A stretch of DNA of 64,000 bases from SCSIO-59966 sp046566185 (GTDB lineage Bacteria; Actinomycetota; Actinomycetes; Actinomycetales; SCSIO-59966), in NCBI GenBank assembly GCA_046566185.1, contig JBKHXE010000177.1:1-64000 (forward strand), given 5' to 3'. Shown here one piece after another: positions 1-8,115 of the stretch. The translations under genes and the position numbers were made by a program. The notes under the pieces were generated by a model that made no database searches, was not told the DNA's origin, and was given only the letters and a program-made list of their open reading frames with translations. Each line of letters begins with the position of its first letter. Within the stretch, counting starts at the first letter, position 1.

Positions 1-132
1 ATGTCCGGCTCGTCGCTGATCGTGGCCGTCAACGCGCTGCTGCTCAAGCGGCTCCGGCTGCCGGTGGCTCCCCCCGCGGCACCCACGGGTGACCGCGTCG
101 ACCACGTTCCGGCGCCCGCCGGCACGCCGTGA
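1..132 (+). CDS. C-terminal end of a P-type metal-translocating ATPase (partial)
   Basis: Only the last 43 codons are in the window; the frame is open from the first base to a TGA at 130-132. The opening MSGSSLIVAVNALLLKRLRL matches the conserved end of the last transmembrane helix of heavy-metal (CopA-type) P1B ATPases, where an S-S-x-x-V-x-x-N-A-L-x-L pattern is followed by a short basic, proline-rich tail. The ATG at position 1 is therefore probably an internal methionine, not a start. The call rests on this short motif; the catalytic domains lie outside the window. Confidence 0.6.
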   Translation: MSGSSLIVAVNALLLKRLRLPVAPPAAPTGDRVDHVPAPAGTP

Positions 133-152
133 GCACGCGCGTGAGCCTCGGC

Positions 153-347
153 TCACGCACCGAGGCGGTTGCGCAGCTCGTCCAGCAGGTCCTCGGGGGA
201 CAGCCACATCTGCGGGTGCTCGGCGTACCAGCGCTGGGTCCCGGCCTCGTCGACGTCCCGTCGTCCAGCAGGAACGGCGTCCTGGCGCCGGCGCCGCTCC
301 CGCCCCGCCTGCTCCCGGTGCAGCGCATTCACCTTCTCGCGTCGCAC
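153..347 (-). CDS. Small hypothetical protein
   Basis: A 64-codon frame opening with GTG, convergent with the preceding ATPase gene. The N-terminal half is very basic and the C-terminal end (WLSPEDLLDELRNRLGA) looks like an amphipathic acidic helix. No family is recognised. No clear ribosome binding site was found, and a shorter start at an internal GTG is possible. It is kept because the C-terminal half has normal protein composition and no better frame exists here; it could still be a chance ORF. Confidence 0.35.
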   Translation of the reverse strand: MRREKVNALHREQAGRERRRRQDAVPAGRRDVDEAGTQRWYAEHPQMWLSPEDLLDELRNRLGA

Positions 348-435
348 CGCTCGTCCCGGTGGGCCGAACAGGTCGTGACCACCAGCGCCGTCGGCAGGAA
401 TCCGGTTGCCGGCAGCGACGACGCTGGTTTGGGGC

Positions 436-1236
436 TTACTCGACGTGCTCTTCGGGGGCCGAGCGCGTCCGATGGGGCGCCGACGCCAGGCTCCGCGTGA
501 TGCCCTGGGCGGCGACCTGCAACGCGCTGAGCAGCCGGGCCTTGTCCCGCCTGAGGGTCGGGACCACGACGCCGAGTGCCGCGACGGTGGGGTGGCGCCG
601 GGTGGCTGAGCGGACCGGGACGGCGATCGAGCAGGCGCCGAGGGTCATCTCCTCGCTGGTGACGGCGTACCCGTCGCGTCGCACCCTGGCCAGCTGGTCG
701 CGCAGCTGAGCAGGGCTGGTGATGGTGTGCGGTGTGAGGCGGGGCAGGTGCGCCATGACACTGATGTGCACCTCGGGCGGCGCGTGGGCCAGCAGCACCT
801 TGCCGACGCCGGTCGCGTGCAGCGGCAGGCGGCTGCCGACCCAGCTGACGACCGGGACCGACGCGCGTCCGGACAGGTGTTCCAGGTACAGCGCCTCGGT
901 GCCGTCGCGGATCGCGAGGTGCACCGTCGCGCGCGTCGCGGCGTGGATGTCGCTGAGGAACGGCGAGGCGGCCTGTCGCAGGTCGGTCTGCACGGGAGCG
1001 AGCAGACCGACGTCCCAGAGCCGGCGTCCCACCTGAAAGGCGCCGGACGGCCCTCGCACGAGGGCGCCTTCGGCGACGAGGGCCTTGGTGAGCCGGTGCG
1101 CCGTCGGCACCGGCAGCCCGGCTCGCCGGGCCAGCTCGGTGAGGGTGAGCTCGGGGTGCTCCTGGTCGAAGGAGTAGAGGATCGCCAGGGTGCGCGAGAC
1201 GACCGAGGCGCCGGCCGTCGAGGTGTTACCAGCCAT
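436..1236 (-). CDS. IclR-family transcriptional regulator, probable regulator of the pca operon
   Basis: A 266-residue protein of normal IclR length. The N-terminal winged helix-turn-helix includes LTLTELARRAGLPVPTAHRL. The C-terminal effector domain has the typical GVGKVLLA stretch and later repeats such as YAVTSEEMTLGACSIAVPV. The ATG at 1236 was chosen because GAAAGG sits six bases upstream; the open frame extends further upstream without support. It is divergent from pcaH across a 67-bp gap, the usual layout for IclR regulators (PcaR/PcaU type) of protocatechuate genes. Activation or repression of pcaHGBDCIJ in response to a pathway intermediate is inferred from family and position. Confidence 0.88.
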   Translation of the reverse strand: MAGNTSTAGASVVSRTLAILYSFDQEHPELTLTELARRAGLPVPTAHRLTKALVAEGALVRGPSGAFQVGRRLWDVGLLAPVQTDLRQAASPFLSDIHAATRATVHLAIRDGTEALYLEHLSGRASVPVVSWVGSRLPLHATGVGKVLLAHAPPEVHISVMAHLPRLTPHTITSPAQLRDQLARVRRDGYAVTSEEMTLGACSIAVPVRSATRRHPTVAALGVVVPTLRRDKARLLSALQVAAQGITRSLASAPHRTRSAPEEHVE

Positions 1237-1303
1237 TAAGTGCCTTTCGCTCAGTGGAATCGTATGCTGGCCACCGGTCACCCGTTCCCCCATTCTCGAC
1301 CTC
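1237..1303. promoter_or_regulatory. iclR-pcaH divergent promoter region
   Basis: The gap between the two divergent genes holds a -10-like TATGCT at 1263-1268 on the plus strand. There is no good -35 at the right distance, as expected for an activator-dependent promoter. The imperfect repeat around TGGAATCGTATGCTGG (about 1253-1269) is a possible IclR site. The 11-bp GGTNNNACC operator found elsewhere in the window is absent here. Confidence 0.35.
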
Positions 1304-2110
1304 GTGGCAAGCACGACGAGAGCGGATGCCGGGCAGATCGCGGCCCGCGAGACAGCGGACAACCTCGAGCCGGGCGCAGTGGTGACCGAGGAGATCGCCC
1401 GGCTGCACCGGCAGGCGCGACCCGGCGACGCTCAGCCCCGGCTGGACTTCCCGCCGTACCGCAGCTCGCTGCTGCGGCACCCGACGAAGGACCTGCACCA
1501 CGCCGACCCGGAGGGCGCCGAGCTGGTGGCGCCGGTGTTCGGCCACTCGGACGTGGACCCGGTGGAGGCGGACCTGACCGTCCAGCACCGGGGCATCCCG
1601 GTGGGCGAGCGGATGATCGTCACCGGCCGGGTGCTCGACGGGGACGGCCGGCCGGTCCGCCGGCAGCTCGTGGAGATCTGGCAGGCCAACGCGGGCGGCC
1701 GCTACGTGCACAAGCGCGACCAGCACCCGGCGGCGCTGGACCCGCACTTCACCGGGGTGGGCCGGTGCCTGACCGACGACGACGGCGTCTACCGGTTCAC
1801 GACCATCAAGCCCGGCCCCTACCCCTGGCGCAACCACCGCAACGCGTGGCGGCCCGCGCACATCCACTTCTCGCTGTTCGGCACCGCGTTCACGCAGCGC
1901 CTCGTGACCCAGATGTACTTCCCCGGGGATCCGCTGTTCACGCTCGACCCGATCTACCAGTCGATCACCGACCAGGCGGCCCGGGACCGCCTGGTGGCGG
2001 CCTACGACCACGAGGTCACCGAGCACGAATGGGCCACCGGGTACCGGTGGGACATCGTGCTGACGGGCAGCCACGCCACGCCGACGGAGCCGGTGGGCGG
2101 CGATGAGTGA
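1304..2110 (+). CDS. pcaH: Protocatechuate 3,4-dioxygenase beta subunit
   Basis: Ring-cleaving intradiol dioxygenase subunit that, with PcaG, converts protocatechuate to 3-carboxy-cis,cis-muconate in the cytoplasm. The Fe(III) ligands are visible: Tyr134 in GGRYVHKRDQH, Tyr173 in GPYPWRNH, and His186/His188 in RPAHIHFSLFG. Their 39- and 13-residue spacings equal those of the Pseudomonas enzyme. The FPPYRSSLLRHPTK segment is the usual PcaH N-terminal region. The GTG at 1304 gives 268 residues; in-frame GTG codons at 1379 and 1382 would give a length closer to the family norm, and none has a strong ribosome binding site, so the start is uncertain. It overlaps pcaG by 8 bases. Confidence 0.95.
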   Translation: MASTTRADAGQIAARETADNLEPGAVVTEEIARLHRQARPGDAQPRLDFPPYRSSLLRHPTKDLHHADPEGAELVAPVFGHSDVDPVEADLTVQHRGIPVGERMIVTGRVLDGDGRPVRRQLVEIWQANAGGRYVHKRDQHPAALDPHFTGVGRCLTDDDGVYRFTTIKPGPYPWRNHRNAWRPAHIHFSLFGTAFTQRLVTQMYFPGDPLFTLDPIYQSITDQAARDRLVAAYDHEVTEHEWATGYRWDIVLTGSHATPTEPVGGDE

Positions 2111-2678
2111 GCCGCAGCGGCCGCTGCCGCCGACCCCCGGGCAGACGGTCGGGCCGTTCTTCGAGTTCGCCCTGGCGTACGACCGGGGGCACGAGCTGAT
2201 CCCCCCGACCGCGCCCGGCGCCGTCCGCCTGCACGGGACGGTCTACGACGGGCGGGGCACGCCGGTGCCGGACGCGCTGGTGGAGATCCGGCAGGCGGAC
2301 GAGCAGGGCCGCGTCCCCCGCGCGGAGGGATCGTGGCGGCGTGACGGCCTGGTGTTCACGGGCTGGGGGCGAGCCGCCACCGACCCCGTCGGGCGCTTCT
2401 CGTTCACCACCGTCGAGCCCGGTCCGACCGGCGACGGCGAGCCCGCCTTCTTCGCGGTCGTCGTGTTCGCCCGCGGACTGCTCGACCGCCTCTTCACCCG
2501 GGCCTACCTGCCGTCGCCGTCGATCGAGGAGAGCCGGTTCCTCGCCTCGCTGGAGCCCCGCCGCCGACAGACCCTGGTCACGGTCAGGGAGGACGACGGG
2601 AGCCTGCGGTTCGACCTGCGCCTCCAGGGCGACGACGAGACGGTCTTCCTCGCGTTCCCGGGGGCAGTCGCGCGATGA
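2103..2678 (+). CDS. pcaG: Protocatechuate 3,4-dioxygenase alpha subunit
   Basis: A 191-residue partner of PcaH in the (alpha-beta-Fe) dioxygenase. It keeps the shared intradiol dioxygenase fold, with the N-terminal PTPGQTVGPFFEFAL block and the later FTGWGRAATDPVGRFSFTT strand region, but lacks the iron-binding Tyr/His set, as expected for the alpha chain. The ATG at 2103 overlaps the pcaH stop by 8 bases, and the stop overlaps pcaB by 4, so translation is probably coupled. Confidence 0.95.
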   Translation: MSEPQRPLPPTPGQTVGPFFEFALAYDRGHELIPPTAPGAVRLHGTVYDGRGTPVPDALVEIRQADEQGRVPRAEGSWRRDGLVFTGWGRAATDPVGRFSFTTVEPGPTGDGEPAFFAVVVFARGLLDRLFTRAYLPSPSIEESRFLASLEPRRRQTLVTVREDDGSLRFDLRLQGDDETVFLAFPGAVAR

Positions 2679-3877
2679 CCGGGTCCGCGGGGCTGCTCCG
2701 CCCTGGCGCGCACCGGGCGGCCGGGGTAGCGGACGACGCGGCGCTGGTGGCCGCCGTCGTCCGGGTGCAGGTCGCCTGGCTGCGGGCTCTCGCGTCGGTC
2801 GGCGCGGTCGGCGCGGACGACGTCGCCGCTGTCGAGACGGCGTGGCACGCCTGGCGCGTCGACGTGCCCGCAGTGCAGCGCGAGGTCGAGCTGTCCGGCA
2901 GCCCGGCGCTGCCGCTGGTGCGCGCGCTGCGCCAGGTCGCCGGCGACCGGCTGGGCCGGCTGGTCCACCGCGGTCTGACGAGCCAGGACGTCGTGGACAC
3001 CGCGCTGATGCTGCTCGCCCGCGATGCGCTGGTCCGGGTCCGGTCGGACCTGACCGAGACGGCCGCCGCGCTCGCCGAGCTCGCCCGGGCCCACCGCTCG
3101 ACCGTGATGGTGGGCCGCACCCTCACCCAGCATGCGGTGCCCATCACGTTCGGCCTCAAGGCCGCCCGGTGGCTTGACGGCGTCCTCGACGGCCGCGACG
3201 GCGTGGACGGCGCCCGCGCCGCGCTGCCCGCCCAGTGCGGCGGCGCCGCCGGGACGCTCGCCCTGGTCGCGGAGCTGACCGCGGACCCGGTGGCGGCCGG
3301 CCGCGCGTTCGCGGCGGAGCTCGGCTTGCGCTGGCCCGGGCGGCCGTGGCACACGGCCCGGGCCCCGGTGACGCGCACCGGCGACGCGCTGGTCGCCGTC
3401 TGCGACGCCCTCGGGGTGCTCGCCGGGGACGTCGCGCTGCTGTCGCGACCCGAGATCGGCGAGGTGCGCGAGGGCGCGGTGCCCGGTCGCGGCGGCTCCT
3501 CCACGATGCCCCAGAAGCGCAACCCCGTGCTCAGCGTGCTCGTCCGCAGCGCCGCCCTGCAGGCACCCCTGCTGGGCGCCCAGCTGCACCTGGCCGCGGC
3601 CCAGGCGCTGGACGAGCGCCCGGACGGCGCGTGGCACAGCGAGTGGCCCGCGCTGCGCGGGCTGCTCGAGCTCACCGTCACCGCCGCGTCCCAGGCGGCC
3701 GAGCTGGCCGCGGGCCTGGAGGTCGACGGCCCGGCGATGCAGGCCCGGGCCCGCGGCGCCGCCGCCGACCTGCTCGCGGAGCGTGGCCGACCGGGCAGCC
3801 CGGCCGACTACCTGGGAGCGGCGTCCGAGTTCGTCGACGCCGTCCTGCGCCGGGCGGCGGGCGACCGCGATGACTGA
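2675..3877 (+). CDS. pcaB: 3-carboxy-cis,cis-muconate cycloisomerase
   Basis: Second step of the protocatechuate branch: lactonises 3-carboxy-cis,cis-muconate to 4-carboxymuconolactone. It belongs to the fumarase/aspartase superfamily; the signature GGSSTMPQKRNP is seen near residue 274, and the GLTSQDVVDTA block near residue 107 is the other conserved region. At 400 residues it is slightly short for the family (about 430-450), mainly at the C-terminus. The ATG overlaps pcaG by 4 bases, and the stop overlaps pcaD by 8. Confidence 0.94.
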   Translation: MTGSAGLLRPGAHRAAGVADDAALVAAVVRVQVAWLRALASVGAVGADDVAAVETAWHAWRVDVPAVQREVELSGSPALPLVRALRQVAGDRLGRLVHRGLTSQDVVDTALMLLARDALVRVRSDLTETAAALAELARAHRSTVMVGRTLTQHAVPITFGLKAARWLDGVLDGRDGVDGARAALPAQCGGAAGTLALVAELTADPVAAGRAFAAELGLRWPGRPWHTARAPVTRTGDALVAVCDALGVLAGDVALLSRPEIGEVREGAVPGRGGSSTMPQKRNPVLSVLVRSAALQAPLLGAQLHLAAAQALDERPDGAWHSEWPALRGLLELTVTAASQAAELAAGLEVDGPAMQARARGAAADLLAERGRPGSPADYLGAASEFVDAVLRRAAGDRDD

Positions 3878-4664
3878 GCCGTCGCTGGCGGTCACCCGCC
3901 TCGCCGGCTCACCCCACGCGGCGGACCTGCTGGTGGTCGGGCCGTCCCTGGGCACCTCGGTGGCGGCGCTGTGGAGCGCGGCTGCGCGGCTGGTCGGCGA
4001 GCGCTTCGAGGTGCTCGGCTGGGACCTGCCCGGGCACGGCCGGAGCGAGCCGGCGCGCGAGCCGTTCACCGTCGCCGAGCTCGCCTCGGCGGTGCGCGGG
4101 GTCGCCGCGGATGCGGTCGGGGACGGCGGACGGCGCGCCGGCTACGCCGGTGTCTCGCTGGGGGGCGCGGTGGCGCTGGAGCTGGCGGTCGACCCGGGCA
4201 TGTTCTCTCGCGTGGCGTGCATCGCGAGCGCCGCGTCGATCGGGGATCCCGGGATGTGGCACGAGCGGGCCGCCCTGGTGCGGCGGGCGGGGACGCCCGT
4301 GATGGTCGCGCCGTCCGCGGAGCGGTGGTTCGCCGACGGCTTCCTGGATCGGGACCCTGACACGGGGAACCGGCTGCTGCTCGCCCTGTCCGACACCGAC
4401 CGCGAGTCCTACGCCCTGGCCTGCGAGGCACTGGCCGCCTTCGACCTGCACGCCCGGCTCGGCGAGGTCGCCGTCCCGCTGCTCGTCGCGCCCGGTGAGC
4501 ACGATGTCGTCGTCCCACCCGAGACCGCCGGCCGCACCGCGGCCGCCGCACCGGGCGCCGTCCTCCGGGTGCTGGCCGGGTGCGGTCACCTGCCGCCGGC
4601 GGAGCGGCCGGACCTCGTCGCGGAGGCACTGCTCGCGCACCTTCTGGAGGAGAGGGATGGCTGA
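3870..4664 (+). CDS. pcaD: 3-oxoadipate enol-lactonase
   Basis: Alpha/beta hydrolase that opens 3-oxoadipate enol-lactone to 3-oxoadipate. The catalytic triad can be placed: nucleophile Ser96 in GVSLGG, Asp212 in GEHDVVVPPE and His240 in GCGHLPPAE. The early LGWDLPGHGRSE is the typical oxyanion-side motif. The ATG at 3870 sits within the end of pcaB and gives 264 residues, the normal length for a stand-alone PcaD. In some actinobacteria PcaD is fused to PcaC (PcaL); here they are separate adjacent genes that overlap by 8 bases. Confidence 0.93.
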   Translation: MTEPSLAVTRLAGSPHAADLLVVGPSLGTSVAALWSAAARLVGERFEVLGWDLPGHGRSEPAREPFTVAELASAVRGVAADAVGDGGRRAGYAGVSLGGAVALELAVDPGMFSRVACIASAASIGDPGMWHERAALVRRAGTPVMVAPSAERWFADGFLDRDPDTGNRLLLALSDTDRESYALACEALAAFDLHARLGEVAVPLLVAPGEHDVVVPPETAGRTAAAAPGAVLRVLAGCGHLPPAERPDLVAEALLAHLLEERDG

Positions 4665-5031
4665 CAGCTACGACGACGGGATGCGGGTGCGCCGCGAGGT
4701 GCTCGGCGACGCCCACGTCGACGCGGCGCAAGCCGCCACGTCCCCGTTCACCGAGGACTTCCAGGCGCTCATCACCCGGTACGCGTGGGGCAGCGTGTGG
4801 ACGCGGCCCGGCCTCGACCGCCGCGAGCGCAGCATCGCCACGCTGACGGCCCTGCTGGCCCTCGGCCACTGGGACGAGTTCGCGATGCACGTCCGCGCCG
4901 CCCGGACCAACGGCCTGACCGTCGCCGAGATCGGCGAGGTGATCCTGCAGTCCGCCGTCTACTGCGGGGTGCCCGTCGCGAACCACGGGTTCGCCGTGGC
5001 CCAGCGGGTCCTCGACTCCATGGAGGGCTGA
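4657..5031 (+). CDS. pcaC: 4-carboxymuconolactone decarboxylase
   Basis: Small (124-residue) AhpD/CMD-fold enzyme that decarboxylates 4-carboxymuconolactone to 3-oxoadipate enol-lactone. Conserved family blocks are visible: RREVLGDAHVD at the N-terminus, WTRPGLDRRERS, LGHWDEFAMHV and the C-terminal QSAVYCGVPVANHGF. The ATG at 4657 follows a strong GGAGGAGAGGG ribosome binding site inside the end of pcaD. Gene order pcaD-pcaC places the last two ring-lactone steps together. Confidence 0.95.
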   Translation: MADSYDDGMRVRREVLGDAHVDAAQAATSPFTEDFQALITRYAWGSVWTRPGLDRRERSIATLTALLALGHWDEFAMHVRAARTNGLTVAEIGEVILQSAVYCGVPVANHGFAVAQRVLDSMEG

Positions 5032-5034
5032 GGG

Positions 5035-5748
5035 ATGGCGGCGACGATCGTGGGGACAGTGGCCGAGGCGGTGGCCGGGATCGGCGACGGAGCGACGGTC
5101 ATGATCGGCGGGTTCGGCGCCGCCGGGCAGCCGGTCGAGCTCATCGACGCGCTCATCGAGTCCGGCGCCGGCGACCTGACCGTCGTGAGCAACAACGCCG
5201 GCAACGGGGACGTCGGGCTCGCCGCGCTGATCCGCCAGGGCCGGGTCCGCCGGATCGTCTGCTCGTTCCCGCGGCAGTCCGACTCCTGGCACTTCGACGC
5301 CCGCTACCGTGCCGGCGAGATCGAGCTCGAGCTGGTGCCGCAGGGCAACCTGGCCGAGCGGATCCGAGCCGGCGGTGCAGGGATCGGCGGGTTCTACACG
5401 CCCACCGGCTACGGCACCCCGCTCGCCGAGGGCAAGGAGGTGCGCGAGATCGACGGCCGGTGGTACGTCCTGGAGTACCCGCTGTGCGCGGACTACGCGC
5501 TGATCCGCGCGCACGTCGCGGACGAGCTCGGCAACCTCGTCTACCGCAAGACGGCCCGGAACTTCGGGCCGATCATGGCCGCCGCCGCGGCGACGACCGT
5601 CGTGCAGGTCGCCGAGGTGGTCCCGGTCGGGGGCCTGGACCCCGAGCACGTGGTGACGCCGTGCCTCTACGTCGACCGTGTCGTGCGGGTCGAGTCCCGC
5701 CGCCCCGGCACGGCCGAGGTCCTCGCGCAGGCCGGTGGCGGCCGATGA
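5035..5748 (+). CDS. pcaI: 3-oxoadipate CoA-transferase subunit A
   Basis: Family I CoA-transferase alpha chain, 237 residues, which with PcaJ moves CoA from succinyl-CoA to 3-oxoadipate. The subunit A motif is seen as MIGGFGAAGQP near residue 23, followed by the conserved NNAGNGDVG and GGFYTPTGYGT segments. It starts three bases after the pcaC stop and overlaps pcaJ by 4 bases. The thiolase (PcaF) that would complete the pathway is not in the operon or elsewhere in the window. Confidence 0.93.
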   Translation: MAATIVGTVAEAVAGIGDGATVMIGGFGAAGQPVELIDALIESGAGDLTVVSNNAGNGDVGLAALIRQGRVRRIVCSFPRQSDSWHFDARYRAGEIELELVPQGNLAERIRAGGAGIGGFYTPTGYGTPLAEGKEVREIDGRWYVLEYPLCADYALIRAHVADELGNLVYRKTARNFGPIMAAAAATTVVQVAEVVPVGGLDPEHVVTPCLYVDRVVRVESRRPGTAEVLAQAGGGR

Positions 5749-6419
5749 GCAGCAGTGACACCTCGCCGACCCGCGGTCTGCACCGCGACCAGCTCGCGGC
5801 CCTGGTGGCCCGCGACATCGCCCCGGGGGCGTTCGTGAACCTCGGCATCGGCCTGCCGACGCAGGTCGCCAACCACCTGGAGCCCGGCAGCGGGGTGATG
5901 CTGCACACCGAGAACGGGATGCTCGGGATGGGTCCCGAGGCGCGCGGCGAGCAGGTCGACCCCGACCTCGTCAACGCCGGCAAGGTGCCCGTCACCGAGC
6001 TGCCCGGGGCCTCGTACTTCCACCACGCGGACTCCTTCGCGATGATGCGCGGCGGCCACCTGGACGTCTGCGTGCTGGGGGCCTACCAGGTCTCCGCCAC
6101 GGGGGACCTGGCGAACTGGCACACCGGCGACCCCGCAGACATCCCGGCCGTCGGCGGCGCCATGGACCTCGCGATCGGCGCCAAGGCCACCTACGTGATG
6201 ATGACCCTGCTGGGTCGGGACGGGACGCCGAAGCTCGTCCCCCGCTGCACCTACCCCCTCACCGGCGTCGCCTGCGTCAGCCGCGTCTACACCGACCTGG
6301 CGACCTTCCACCTCACCGGCGGCGCGGTCGTCGTCCGGGAGACCTTCGGCATCGACGTGCCGTCGCTGGCCGCCCTGCTCGACGTCCCGGTCGTCGACGG
6401 CACGCAGCCGCACCGCTGA
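5745..6419 (+). CDS. pcaJ: 3-oxoadipate CoA-transferase subunit B
   Basis: Beta chain of the pathway CoA-transferase, 224 residues. The catalytic glutamate, which forms the glutamyl-CoA thioester, is Glu56 in LHTENGMLGMG; GIGLPTQVANH precedes it, as in the family. The ATGA overlap with pcaI supports the start. It is the last gene of the pca operon and converges on the methyltransferase gene at 6434-6883. Confidence 0.93.
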   Translation: MSSSDTSPTRGLHRDQLAALVARDIAPGAFVNLGIGLPTQVANHLEPGSGVMLHTENGMLGMGPEARGEQVDPDLVNAGKVPVTELPGASYFHHADSFAMMRGGHLDVCVLGAYQVSATGDLANWHTGDPADIPAVGGAMDLAIGAKATYVMMTLLGRDGTPKLVPRCTYPLTGVACVSRVYTDLATFHLTGGAVVVRETFGIDVPSLAALLDVPVVDGTQPHR

Positions 6420-6439
6420 CCCGTCGGAGAGCGTCAGCG
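6414..6439. terminator. Possible bidirectional terminator after pcaJ
   Basis: Inverted repeat CGCTGAC (6414-6420) / GTCAGCG (6433-6439) with a 12-base loop. It contains the stop codons of both convergent genes. The stem is short and has no U-tract, so this is a weak call. Confidence 0.35.
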
Positions 6440-6883
6440 CGGCACACCGACCCAGCGCGGCACGCGGTCGCGGTAGGCCGCGTACTCGGCGCCGAACGTC
6501 TCCTCGAGCCGTGTCTCGTCCTCCGCCGCCCGCCGGTCGTACCACGGGATCCGGATCGCAGCGATGACCAGCGCCAGGGGAGAACGGGTGACCAGGGTCA
6601 GGCCCACCAGGTAGACGATGTGGCCCAGGTACATCGGGTTGCGGCTGACGGCGTAGGGACCGGTGTCGATGATCCGCTCCGGGAAGCCCTGGGACATCCC
6701 CGGCGGCCCGCCGGCGTGGCGGACCCGGTACCGGCCGGACAGCTTGTACTGCAGGAAGCCGGCGAGCATCACCGGTAGCCAGCGCAGCCGCAGCGGCCGG
6801 CGGGAGACCGCCTGCTCCGCCAGGACGGCCGCCGGGACGAGCACCAGGGTCCGCGTCGAGTTGCTTCTCAGGCTCATCCGCAC
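6434..6883 (-). CDS. Isoprenylcysteine/phospholipid methyltransferase-like membrane protein
   Basis: A 149-residue protein with hydrophobic segments near residues 12-22, 35-46 and 85-110. It carries the ICMT/PEMT-family signature TGPYAVSRNPMYLGHI and the C-terminal EDETRLEETFGAEYAAYRDR, which form the S-adenosylmethionine-binding region of these integral-membrane methyltransferases. The substrate cannot be told. Family members are usually 150-200 residues, so this is compact but plausibly complete. It is not obviously linked to aromatic catabolism. Confidence 0.75.
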   Translation of the reverse strand: MRMSLRSNSTRTLVLVPAAVLAEQAVSRRPLRLRWLPVMLAGFLQYKLSGRYRVRHAGGPPGMSQGFPERIIDTGPYAVSRNPMYLGHIVYLVGLTLVTRSPLALVIAAIRIPWYDRRAAEDETRLEETFGAEYAAYRDRVPRWVGVPR

Positions 6884-6913
6884 GGCCGCACCTTAGGACG
6901 AGAAACCCGTTTA

Positions 6914-6947
6914 TGGTCTTACCAACAGGCCAAGATGTCGTTATGGT
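6914..6947 (+). promoter_or_regulatory. Promoter with GntR/FCD-type operator upstream of tctC
   Basis: A perfect operator TGGTCTTACCA lies at 6914-6924. Its right half doubles as a -35 (TTACCA, 6919-6924), followed after 17 bases by the -10 TATGGT (6942-6947). The predicted start of transcription is near 6954. A regulator bound here would block the -35. Confidence 0.6.
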
Positions 6948-7001
6948 TCCCCGCACGTGTCCGGGAGAGCCGGGCTCAGCGACTTCATCGGGAGTGACGA
7001 C

Positions 7002-8069
7002 GTGACACGACGCACCGTTCGTCGGGGAATGATCCTGCTGTCCGTGGTGGGCCTGCTGGCCACCGCGTGCTCGGACGGCGACGGCCGCGCCGCCGGCGCG
7101 GCCGAGGGCGGCAGCACCGCCGGCGGGGAGGAGGCCGAGGAGAGCTGCTACGAGGGCCAGCAGGTGACCTTCATGGTGCCGTTCTCCCCGGGAGGCGGGT
7201 ACGACACGATCGCCCGGGGCATCGCCCCGTACCTGGAGGACGAGCTCGGGGCGACGGTCGTCGTCGAGAACGTGACCGGCGCCGGTGGCCTGGTCGCCGC
7301 GAACGAGCTGTACACCGCCGAGCCGGACGGGCTGAGCTTCGGCATCTTCGCCGCCCAGGGCATCGTCGGTGCCGCCCTCGCCGACGCCGAGGGAGTCAAC
7401 TTCGACGCGGAGAAGTTCACGTACGTGGCTCGGCTCGCCGAGGACGCGCGGGTGCTGCTCACCGGCGGCAGCAGCGACCTGCAGTCCGTCGACGACGTGC
7501 TGGCCGCGGACGCGCTGCAGTACGCGACGGCCGGCGTCGGGGCGGCCGACCACGTGGACGCCAACGTGCTGCCGGTGGTCCTCGGCATCGAGGACTCGGT
7601 GCAGATCGTCAGCGGCTTCGAGGGCTCGTCGGAGACCGAGCTCGCCGTGGCCTCCGGCCAGGTGGAGCTCGGCAGCGGGACGCTCGGCACCCGGCTGGGT
7701 GGCATCGAGTCCGGCGACCAGCGGGCGCTGCTGCTGATGGGCCGCGAGCGCGCGGAGGAGCTGCCCGACGTGCCGGCCCTGCTCGAGCTGGACATCGAGA
7801 ACACCGACCTGGCCGAGGCCTACATCGGCCTGCAGGAGGTCGGCCGCTCGATCTTCGCCCCGCCCGGGGTCGAGGAGAGCTGCGTCGAGCAGCTGCAGAC
7901 CGGGCTGCAGAACGTCCTGGAGGACCAGGAGTTCCAGGCCGAGATCGGTGACAGCGTCGACGTGCCGTTCGAGTACGCGGACGGTGACGAGCTGCGACAG
8001 GCCGTCGACAACGTGCTCGACGCTCCCGACGAGCTGGTCACGCTGCTGGAGAAGGCCTACTCCGAGTGA
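7002..8069 (+). CDS. tctC: Tripartite tricarboxylate transporter substrate-binding lipoprotein (TctC family)
   Basis: Extracytoplasmic solute receptor, 355 residues. The N-terminus is a lipoprotein signal: basic RRTVRRG, a hydrophobic core and the lipobox LLATAC. The mature part has the TctC hallmark VPFSPGGGYDTIAR and the following ENVTGAGGLVAANELY. TctC proteins of this type bind carboxylates, including aromatic ones such as terephthalate. The GTG at 7002 follows GGAG with 8-base spacing; a GTG at 6957 would bury the signal peptide. The matching TctA and TctB genes lie about 30 kb away (38121-40276), so this receptor may share that membrane unit. Confidence 0.88.
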   Translation: MTRRTVRRGMILLSVVGLLATACSDGDGRAAGAAEGGSTAGGEEAEESCYEGQQVTFMVPFSPGGGYDTIARGIAPYLEDELGATVVVENVTGAGGLVAANELYTAEPDGLSFGIFAAQGIVGAALADAEGVNFDAEKFTYVARLAEDARVLLTGGSSDLQSVDDVLAADALQYATAGVGAADHVDANVLPVVLGIEDSVQIVSGFEGSSETELAVASGQVELGSGTLGTRLGGIESGDQRALLLMGRERAEELPDVPALLELDIENTDLAEAYIGLQEVGRSIFAPPGVEESCVEQLQTGLQNVLEDQEFQAEIGDSVDVPFEYADGDELRQAVDNVLDAPDELVTLLEKAYSE

Positions 8070-8115
8070 GGGACCACCCGCGCCCTCGCTGCCGCTGAGC
8101 GCGGCGGCGCGGTAG

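Noticed and set aside
1..132. ATG at position 1 as the start of a 43-residue gene
   Set aside because: The sequence matches the conserved last helix of P-type metal ATPases, so this is the end of a longer gene cut by the window.
2504..4069. Long minus-strand open frame (521 codons) opposite pcaB/pcaD, and similar frames at 5667-8834 and 18713-21508
   Set aside because: They lie opposite well-identified genes, encode low-complexity Arg/Gly/Ala/Pro-rich sequence, and arise from the absence of AT-rich stop codons in GC-rich DNA.
6957..7001. GTG 6957 as start of the tctC gene
   Set aside because: It would add 15 residues before the signal peptide and has no ribosome binding site, whereas GTG 7002 has GGAG at good spacing.
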